Shown: positions 56,983-64,000 of the stretch, one piece after another | Layout: every line of letters starts with the position of its first letter | Numbering within the stretch: position 1 is the first letter of the stretch | From: Alentia gelatinosa | Taxonomy: Eukaryota; Annelida; Polychaeta; Phyllodocida; Polynoidae | Reading direction: 5' to 3' | Length of the DNA: 64,000 nt | Assembly (NCBI GenBank): GCA_950022655.1 | Contig: OX465584.1 | Coordinates: forward strand, 42,576,723 to 42,640,722 | Made by a program: the position numbers and the translations under genes | The notes under the pieces: generated by a model | Database searches by the model: none | What the model saw: the letters and a program-made list of their open reading frames with translations, nothing else | What the model was told of the DNA's origin: nothing

Positions 56983-57476
56983 GTGCTTGGTGGTTGTCTT
57001 CTACATAAACAGGATTGGATTGTAGGAGTGATGACCTACAGAGACATTTTTGATATGATTCTGAGCTATATACTAAGACATTACTCAAAAGATGCAATTA
57101 TATTGTTTTATGGCTATGCACCTAGCACAAAAAAGACATGGCTACAAGAAAAGAAGTGGGAGTATCATAGGACCACAGTTGAATTTCACTCGAGACACTT
57201 TCATCTTCACAAGAATTGTATGACAACATTACATGTGCCAACTGATGCAGATATCCTTGTTGTCCAGACTGCAATTCATTGTGCTCGGACACAAACCACT
57301 GTTGTTGTTGGTGATGATACCAACCTCTTAGTTTTTCTTTGCCACTTTCATGAACAGGATAGCAATGGCATCGATCTCCAGGCTACTACTCAAAAAGAAG
57401 TTTGAGGAAATAAGACTGTGGGATATCAAGAGAACACCTAGTTCTCTTGGTTTTGATATATGTTATATTCTTGGTG
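56983..57476 (+). pseudogene. fragment of an invertebrate PIN-like repeated gene family
   Basis: A 140-codon frame with no ATG at its start, truncated at its left by the pogo-like end. From recall of the family, common in molluscs, cnidarians and other aquatic invertebrates, the blocks FDGY..STK, (G)DAD..IVQTA and VLVGDDTDLLVLL correspond here to LFYGYAPSTKK (41-51), TDADILVVQTAI (87-98) and VVVGDDTNLLVFLC (107-120). Two expected acidic residues are lost (D to Y at 43, D to N at 114). After the stop at 57403 the match resumes in another frame (RLWDIKRTPSSLGFDICYIL, to about 57470), so there is a frameshift. The biochemical role of the family is not established; a nuclease-like fold is inferred from the conserved acids. 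Confidence 0.6.
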
Positions 57477-58200
57477 TAGCAATAATGACATGCTAATAAA
57501 TGAAAAAAAGACAAAATTATGTACATTTGGTTCTGAAGCCCAACTATGTGCTGATCAAGAGGAAATACATGGTCACAATCTGCATATCAATGGCACAGAA
57601 ATTCCTAAGGTTAATTCCTTCAAATACCTTGGTATAACATTAGATAACACCCCATCATGGAAAAATATGATCACCCATTTAACCAAAAAAGTAAATCAAC
57701 GACTATTTCAATTACAAAAGAAAAGAAAAGACATAACTGGGGAAACCTTTATCAAGATATATAAATTTATGATTTCTCCAATATTCGACTACAGCGGTTA
57801 TTTTGTAAATGGTGCAAATAAAGTTCTCCTTCATGACCTACAGAAACTACAAAATAGAGGCTTAAGAATCTGCACTAGGAGTAAGATCTGAGACCTTAGC
57901 ATCAAAGAACTTGAAAGATGTAATATAGACTATCTAGACTTTGGAAGACTGTACCTGTTATTTGTATTCATGTAAAGATTTATGAAAGAAAAGCCAACCC
58001 CTACCAGCCAAAGAACTCAGACTGATTGTAAAAGACAGCTAAAACTAAAACGGCCACGCACTTCCTTCTATAAAAGAAACACCTTATATGCAGGTATGAC
58101 TATATGGAATGCTCTGCCCATCGATGTGCAAAATTGTCCAACTCACCAGTATAAGAAATTTGTTAAAATGAAATGTAAAGTTCACCTAGGAACATTGTGA
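57477..58200 (+). pseudogene. LINE (jockey-superfamily-like) reverse transcriptase, C-terminal remnant
   Basis: The frame from about 57477 to 57891 reads NNDMLINEKKTKL, then FKYLGITLDNTPSWKNMITHL, KVNQRLFQL and FIKIYKFMISPIFDYSGYF. These are the post-catalytic and thumb blocks of non-LTR reverse transcriptases (N..KT, YLGi.lD....W). After stops at about 57889 and 57973 a further piece (57982-58200) gives RTSFYKRNTLYAGMTIWNALPIDV, the usual C-terminal WN.LP block. The catalytic YADD part is missing. The left edge fuses directly to the PIN-like fragment, so the LINE probably inserted there as a 5'-truncated copy. Confidence 0.8.
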
Positions 58201-58539
58201 CTGATGTCATTGTGACACGGGATCTGCTGAAACTCCTTGCTCATCTCATCTATTAATCTCATTTGCTTCACCAATTGTAATATAGGCATCCCAGATGCAC
58301 TTGACATACATTGTTTGATGTATAGTGTTATGTAACCTGATCATAGAAGACACACAAAACCTGCAACTAGCAGAATGTCCTGTATACTATTTTTCTGTGA
58401 AATATATAAAAAAAAACCACAAAAAAACTCCCTATTATTCATGCCCTAGGAGGGTGTGACACCACAGCAGGGCTCTTCAACATAGGTAAGGGAAAGTTCT
58501 GAAAAAGATCATAAAGTCACCAATATTACAATAGAAGGC
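58201..58539. other. interior of element Z, LINE 3' flank
   Basis: AT-rich sequence with a short A-rich patch near 58409. Nothing else seen. Confidence 0.4.
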
Positions 58540-59000
58540 CAAGGTCAGCTAGAAAGAATATATTTTCTTATTCTATCAATTCTCTCTATCTCTGTCCCTA
58601 AAAAAAATATAAAAAAGACTCCAGCTCTCATATTGGTTAAATGCTTTTAATATTATGGCTCTAAAAATCACCCTAGAAAAATCACCCAGAAAAAGTGATT
58701 TATTGGTTGCTATGGTAACCAGATCCCCAACACAATGTTCTATCAAAATGCTTCAATTTGAGGGGTCACATGACTATATATGTGAAAAGGGATGTGAAAT
58801 GGGGGGTAAAAATGGATAATTCTCAGGTAAAACGGTGGCCATTTTGATTTTTGGCTTTTTCGGGCATTTCCCCCCATGGAATTCATGTAGATTTTTTATA
58901 TGTTGTTCAGGAAAGGCTTTGGCCTACAAATCCACAGAAAAACCTTATATTGCAATTTGTTAAAGGTTGGGCCCTAAATTTCCCCAGATTTCCTCCACTA
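58540..59000 (-). repeat. element Z right terminal inverted repeat
   Basis: Reverse complement of the left terminal repeat. It includes the X-box-like GGTTGCTATGGTAACC at 58705-58720 and ends TCCTCCACTA at 59000. Confidence 0.8.
58705..58720. promoter_or_regulatory. RFX X-box-like palindrome in right Z terminus
   Basis: GGTTGCTATGGTAACC, the exact reverse complement of the site in the left terminal repeat. Confidence 0.45.
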
Positions 59001-59041
59001 TTTCTATATACTTGAGTTCCTCAAATTCAACTAATCTGACT
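59001..59041 (+). mobile_element. element Y, copy 2, right part
   Basis: TTTCTATATACTTGAGTTCC continuing to CAACTAATCTGACTAG equals 41511-41554 of copy 1. It resumes the Y sequence interrupted at 50767. Confidence 0.8.
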
Positions 59042-59352
59042 AGCACAAAGCAAAAAGAATGACACATATAATCTCGAACCTATATAGTCAAAGTACTGAG
59101 CGCCTATATCCGGAAATGGTGTTTTTGTGAATGGGTTTTGTGAATCTGTGGTATCAACAGGTTCACTTTGGCTCTCTATGAAATCGCATGTCACAAACTC
59201 TTTTGAGGCAGAACAAACCAATTCGCCAGCTTGTATACCATAGTAAGATATTTGAAAATAAATGTGTCTGCTACCACATTTATAGGCTTTGAAGAGAGAG
59301 TGAAATATCGGACGAATAGACAGAAAATTTAATATGATGTGTGATATCTTAC

Positions 59353-59644
59353 CTTTGTCCATCGCAACTGACACATTAGCCTTCTCTGTGGAATCTGACG
59401 TCACACTCTCGCCGTCTGAGTTTGCAGTCCCAGCAGCAGCGCCGGTCATACTGACGTCAGACGTCGGTTGGACGTCACACTGACGCACGTCAACCCGGAT
59501 GTTATAGATCTCCACACCCTTATATAGCGGATCCTCAAGTTCGATCTTCAGCACGAGCACAGAAGTCGCCTCAAGGTCAATGTCATTCGTGGCTAAATAC
59601 GGATTGGTTCCTATGGGCTGCCAAGAACTGTCATTCTCAGATAC
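59353..59644 (-). CDS. second exon of the GPI-anchored-type surface protein
   Basis: On the minus strand a good acceptor (AAATTCTCAATAG) starts the exon at 59644 in phase 0, and a consensus donor (GACAAAG/GTAAGA) ends it at 59353 in phase 1. It encodes 97 codons beginning VSENDSSWQPIGTNPYLA. An alternating hydrophobic stretch, VLVLKIELEDPLYKGVEIYN, looks like part of a beta-sandwich, and a Ser/Thr/Gly/Ala-rich acidic linker follows. It has NDS and NVS sequons and one Cys. It joins the preceding exon (60864) in phase 0 and, by phase, the last exon at 40046. No family is recognised. It is probably extracellular. Confidence 0.65.
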
Positions 59645-60863
59645 CTATTGAGAATTTAAAGGGAAGAGACATAAGCATTAACAAACAATCGGAAAATTTG
59701 AATATCTATTTAAGAATTCAATAAATGTCAGAAGGTCTAATACAGAAGCATACGAACTAAGCCAATATCCTTGTACGCCAGGGATGGGGGTAGTATTGCA
59801 TTAGCCAAAATAAGTTGCCAAAATAAGTTGTATTCATAATCAATAAGATGTATTAATACATTTTTGAATGTCTATTTCGGTACCTTGGTATGCCAAAACC
59901 GTTGTGTGCCCAAATTGGATTTCAAAGTGCTCTTATAGCTTAAATACGGTAAACATCATAATGGATTTGAGGTATTTAGTAATAAGAATACTGTATACAT
60001 TGGTTTGTAATATCACATCCGATACCTATACCTCTGTCGCTGGACGTTTATATCAAATTTCAGGGTTAATACCTTGTTTTTTTTGGGTTTTTTTTGGTTT
60101 ATTACGACCAGTTCTGTCTAATGCGACAGATCTTCCACTGGAAGTTCAATCTAGACAGTACATCACGAAATGTCACAACATTATACAGGAAAACAGGATG
60201 AAATGAGAGTGATTATTGAACTCAGTTGCATACCTTGTACACATATTGTAGTCGTAGTTCCTAAACAAGTGCTTACCATTCATATACAGACAATTTCTTT
60301 TTTATAACCATTTTAAACTCTCTTTTTGTTACAATTTGCTGTGTGGTGTGATCCAAACTTTCCCATAGCTTGTTACCTCGATAATAAGGAGATTTTTGAT
60401 ACTTACTAGTTTTATATCCGGTAAACACGGTTTCGGTATCAGAATATAACTCCACAGGAAAACGGTTTTCTCATATAATATGTCGATATCAGCCCTCACA
60501 GTGCACTCTGGATAGGCTTCAACGTCGTCATGTTTTGGAAACTATCTGATTAATTCACAGAAGAATCTTGTACCTGGTTTCTTTCGATTGAAGATATTAA
60601 CAAACTTGCCAGAGAGATGTCCCATTAAGATAAATATGATTCACTAAAGTTTTTTTTAAAGAATAAAAGCCACTGACAGCAAAGAAAACCCACATACTGA
60701 CAGAAAGCTGATTCTTAAAGGTAATAATGACTATATGAAGATTTTGTCACTTTCAATATCGAATCTTATGCTGCCGATCTATATGACCTCACCTACAGTC
60801 CAGCGTAATTGATAACAAGAAGGAATATCGAATCACTGTAGGATGGCTGAACAGAAGACTGAC
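59645..60863 (-). other. intron of the minus-strand gene
   Basis: An intron of 1219 bp between the donor at 60863 (AGGAAG/GTCAGT) and the acceptor at 59645. It contains only short frames and a poly-T patch at about 60080. Nothing else seen. Confidence 0.5.
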
Positions 60864-61150
60864 CTTCCTCGAGAGGTTAACCTTGCCAGCTCCCATAGCG
60901 CGTACACCGTTAATGGTGGTGACATTGACAAAGTCAAGCAAGATGGCCGGCTTTGGGCTGTTATTAAGAGGTACTTCGAACTCGGCTCCGTTCCCGCTCG
61001 GTAGGATGTCCTTCTTCACGGGCGGAAAGTCACCGACGACATTCTCAAAGTTGAAGTTCTTCTCGGAGAGTCTCGTCGTGTTGGCCAACAGCCATACACC
61101 ACCAGTGCATGCAGCTGTTAGGAACAGGGTGATGGGAATGGAAGAGAAAG
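60864..61150 (-). CDS. signal-peptide exon of the GPI-anchored-type surface protein
   Basis: The frame is open on the minus strand from about 61200 to the donor AGGAAG/GTCAGT at 60864/60863 (phase 0). No ATG lies in this frame, so the start is in an unseen upstream exon. I place the acceptor at TTTAATAAAG/CTTTCTC (61150); TTCCTAACAG/CTGC (61114) is the alternative. With the longer form the exon opens FSSIPITLFLTAACTGGVWL, a strong signal-peptide core, then LANTTRLSEKNFNFENVVGD and further beta-rich sequence with FVNVTTINGVRAMGAGKVNL. Several N-glycosylation sequons (NTT, NVT, NLS) fit an extracellular protein. With the other two exons it gives about 289 residues: signal peptide, roughly 200-residue ectodomain, Thr-rich stalk and GPI signal. 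Function unknown. Confidence 0.6.
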
Positions 61151-61364
61151 CTTTATTAAAGTGAATAGAGCACCATTCAAAACTTTGTATGTATTCATAG
61201 TAAAGTTATGGGAACAAAGAAATGAGGTGGAGTGATATTGATGGGCACCAAATGATACTACACCAGTGTCACGCTAACACAGTCTTGGACCCTACTTGTG
61301 TAAGGAGTAGACGTAAGATAAGAGATACAGAGGTACTATGTACTATTATGAGTCAAGGACTTAC

Positions 61365-61518
61365 GCGGGGTGTCCGCTTACGCGGGGTGTCCGCTTACAC
61401 GGGGTTTAAATAAACATCTAATAGAGGGAAAAATTTCCGTTCCGAGCAAAAGTGTCCGCTAACGCGGGGTGCCCGCTTACGCGGGGTGTCCGTTAGGCGG
61501 GGTTCTACTGTACTGGGA
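61365..61518 (-). repeat. pogo-like terminal repeats (CCCCGCGTAAGCGGACA units)
   Basis: Read on the minus strand it starts CAGTACAGTAGAACCCCGCC and continues as tandem variants of GGACACCCCGCGTAAGC, five in all. It is interrupted by an AT-rich spacer at about 61403-61450. This pattern resembles the ends of pogo/Tigger-like elements widespread in invertebrates. Related ends lie at 11288, 40206 and 56914. No transposase is present. Confidence 0.6.
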
Positions 61519-64000
61519 ACTAGAGCTGAGCGATAATAGGGGTATTATATGTCATTTAAAGCATGGCAGCCATACTGTAAACATCAGGGAGGAGGTTACT
61601 AACCAAAATGGTTAATGGAAATTTGTTCCTTAATAATTAGGGGTAATTTAGATAATTACTTTCTTCTCATAGAAACCGATATTACTTGGCCACGATAGGG
61701 ATGTATAGACCAGAACTTTACGCCCACGTCAGTATATGTATACAATGTGTTTATCCTGGGGCTAGGCCAGTTGGTTTCTTGTTTACGCAAATTCAGGCCA
61801 GTTTGCGATTTTCCCGATCTCTACATCTAGGGGACACAACTGTTGTTTATATTTCATTTGCCATTTAAAGGACTTGGATGACTAAATCCGTGCCATTAAT
61901 CATCTAGGTCCGTGTCAATGAAAAATCTTGCGGCGGCTTTGTGTCGGCGATATGTGTCGGCGATTGTGTGTACAGGGGAATGGGGCAATCCATTTTAAAT
62001 TTTGTTTATCTACATGTATATACAAATACGTATGTAGGCATGTGTGGCGTATATAGAAGTAAGGGGTTGATCCATCTGGCCGAAGTTTCAGCCGGAATAC
62101 AATTCGCACAGTGTCTGATTTCCATATTCAGATCTCATCGGTACAATAGAACATCACCCAAAACACTTATCTTGGGGCATGGGGCAGTCTGACAATAACG
62201 GGAATGTGTTTCTATATATGGCCTGTTCCATCTCGCCGACAGCACTTTCATGATCGTCGGCCTGGGCCTGGCAGAATTGGCAACAATCATATGCTAATTA
62301 TTGGTAAATTATGGTGAATACAGGCCTGAAATCTTCACTCTAAAAGCAACTGGGCTCATCTGTTCTGATTCTGACACCCAGCTGATAGTAACTCAAAATC
62401 CCAAAGGGGGGGGGGGGGGGGGGGTAAAAAGAAAAAAAAAGAGAGCACCCTCTTTTTATTGTTCTTGGAAGAATGTACATTGTTGTGAAATGCGTCCAAT
62501 GCTTCAATTAGTACGAGACAGGATAAGAGATTAGTATAAGTGCGCTATATTGTTCTTGCAAATAGTTAGATAAGCTTTTCAGAGTTTCCTATGTACAATC
62601 TTTGATTTCAGACATTGTTCTACGTTTGTGCGACCACTTGTAGCCCTTTGGATAGTCCAGTATGTGCCGCTGGAAAGTTTACATGTATTTTCTACCCGTA
62701 CTTACTGTAATTCTTTCAGTTCAATAAATAGAGCGAAGCTCGATATTTAAAAACAACCCCAAAAAACCCTATTCTTTTTAAAGATAATCAAGATACACAA
62801 CTATTATTCACCCCTAAAACACACATACCTTCGAATAATCACTTTGAGCAAACATTCCAGGGGTCAAGGTCGCATATGTTGCAATTGGACACCAGAGGAC
62901 ACCGCAAGTAAAAAACCTAGCGGAATACGGGTGTGCTGGGATCGGTGTGGTTCTGCTAAAGGGAATCATGTTCTTGACAATGCCTGTCCGATGACCCCGA
63001 TTAGTACGTTGGGTGCTATTCCATTACACCGATGATACCTGAATAGTAAATCAGACACTGTCAGAATCATGTTTCGGCTGAGAATTCGGCCAAATGGAAC
63101 AGTCCCTTTACTCAGAACCCTAGTACGTCCGTTTTCTGATAGGCCTCTTTACTGGTGGTGTCCTCTGGTGTCCGATTGCTTCAACTTCAGAGCGATGACC
63201 TTGTCCCCTAGAATGTTCACTCAAGAGTTTTTATTCGAGGATAAATGGTGTAAAGGTTGTGTATAATGATAATGTTGAAAAAGAACGTAATTGATTCTAA
63301 ATGTAATCATGTCATATATAGAATATCGGGCCTCTGACACCATCACCTAGTGTCAGAGGGGTGTCAGATTCAGAACAGACACTTTTAGGGAGGTATTTCT
63401 AGTACTGTTTTCACCAGAATGAACCAGAAATCGACAAGAAATTATTGAAGACGAAGCCCGTGCCAGCCCGACAATAGAAAACGTGGCGTCGTCCAGATGG
63501 AACAGACCCTGTATGTGGCTACTCACATACATATATGACATGCCACTTTTTAGTAATACAATGTATGGCACAGAATGTGAAACAGTCTGTGTATAAAAGA
63601 AAGTATTAATTACTGAGATGACCCATGATTGAATGATATCGAAACTCAAATGTCTAGAAAGGAATTATATGAGACAATGTAGCTCTTGAGCTACCCTAAA
63701 GTGAGTTTCACTTTCTTTCACAGTCTTACCAGAGTCAAAGCTCATTAGATCTCTCAGATAATACAAAGACTCATAAAGTTATGGTAGCCTTGGTTAGGAA
63801 TACCCATTCACCTGCGAGTATTGCTACTTTGATATATCTATACATGTCATACCGATTATGTCAGTTCCCTGTGTTTGTCCAGCAATTTGTTGGTTGATTT
63901 GATGTAATGAGAAACTAGTCTTATTTCTTCAAATCACCGAAACCTATGTTGTTTCAGATACACTAACAAGAATCGGTTCCTTAGAGTCCCACTAGGGGAC
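61519..64000. other. intergenic, poly-G tract at about 62406-62424
   Basis: No gene is supported. A run of about 18 G followed by an A-rich block lies at 62406-62440. A 98-codon minus frame at 63353-63649 has no recognised domain. The unseen first exon of the minus-strand gene may lie here, but I could not identify it. Confidence 0.4.

Larger units (their letters stand above)
50768..59000. mobile_element. element Z, 8233-bp element with long terminal inverted repeats
   Basis: The left end TAGTGGAGGAAATCTAAGG and right end CCAGATTTCCTCCACTA are inverted, and the similarity continues for about 460 bp inward (50768-51230 and 58540-59000). Long identical blocks surround ATGGGGGGAAATGC and CCTGAGAATTATC. 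A third, partial copy lies at 51300-51556. Comparison with two uninterrupted sequences (41.5 kb, and 40.63 kb inverted) indicates insertion into TTTT with a 3-bp TTT duplication. The interior has a 190-bp tandem repeat, a 1.7-kb minisatellite, duplicated blocks at 56.0 and 56.4 kb, and a decayed PIN-like/LINE pseudogene. No transposase is found, so mobilisation would need enzymes supplied elsewhere. Confidence 0.75.

Noticed and set aside
50768..59000. CACTA-type transposon, from the terminal CACTA word and 3-bp duplication
   Set aside because: The word is in the wrong orientation (the element starts TAGTG and ends CACTA), and no related transposase is present.

Overview
The window is animal nuclear DNA. 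Coding sequence is broken by GT-AG introns, intergenic space is long and AT-rich, and the annotation is dominated by transposable elements. An orphan-type rhodopsin-class receptor, an Ngaro-type tyrosine-recombinase retrotransposon, a decayed copy of a PIN-like gene family common in aquatic invertebrates and many inverted-repeat elements point to a marine invertebrate. A deuterostome such as an amphioxus, echinoderm or hemichordate is plausible, but the species is not fixed by the sequence.

Layout. 1-9 kb is intergenic, with one copy of MITE family A (57-337), G-rich tracts, a GC-rich island near 6.2-6.7 kb and a CGTATA-rich element between direct repeats (7.6-8.0 kb). A two-exon class A GPCR lies at 9377-10956 (+). 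11.3-31 kb holds only repeats and a few exon-like or regulatory-looking islands: two abutting MITEs (11481-12226), repeat X copies (13.4-14.3 and 29.2-30.2 kb), a GC-rich exon-like stretch with a CTCF-like core (15.1-15.6 kb), a long foldback (17962-18145), and MITE A copy 3 (23542-23828). 31.8-36.1 kb holds a large proline-rich, partly disordered, actin-regulator-like coding region. It is split into two overlapping frames at a TGATG stop/start that sits inside a perfect 10-bp hairpin. A decayed duplicate of its last coding stretch lies near 39.0 kb.

39.7-61.2 kb is best read as one minus-strand gene for a small glycosylated, probably GPI-anchored surface protein. Its signal-peptide exon (60864-61150) and second exon (59353-59644) are separated from a GPI-signal last exon (39754-40046) by an inferred intron of about 19.3 kb whose splice phases agree. 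That intron is a nest of elements. Element Y (40.6-41.6 kb) is followed by repeat X copy 3, into which a 4955-bp Ngaro element inserted (42393-47347). Then come tRNA-like SINE heads, a MITE, MITE A copy 4, a second CGTATA element, and a second Y copy split by an 8233-bp element with about 460-bp terminal inverted repeats (50768-59000, called Z here). Z carries RFX X-box-like palindromes, a 190-bp tandem repeat, a 1.7-kb minisatellite with a strand switch, and a fused PIN-like/LINE pseudogene.

The strongest candidates for something undescribed are element Z, the hairpin at the overlapping reading frames, and the two MITE families that share terminal vocabulary and abut each other. All calls are by eye; identities, splice sites and family names need searches and transcripts to confirm.
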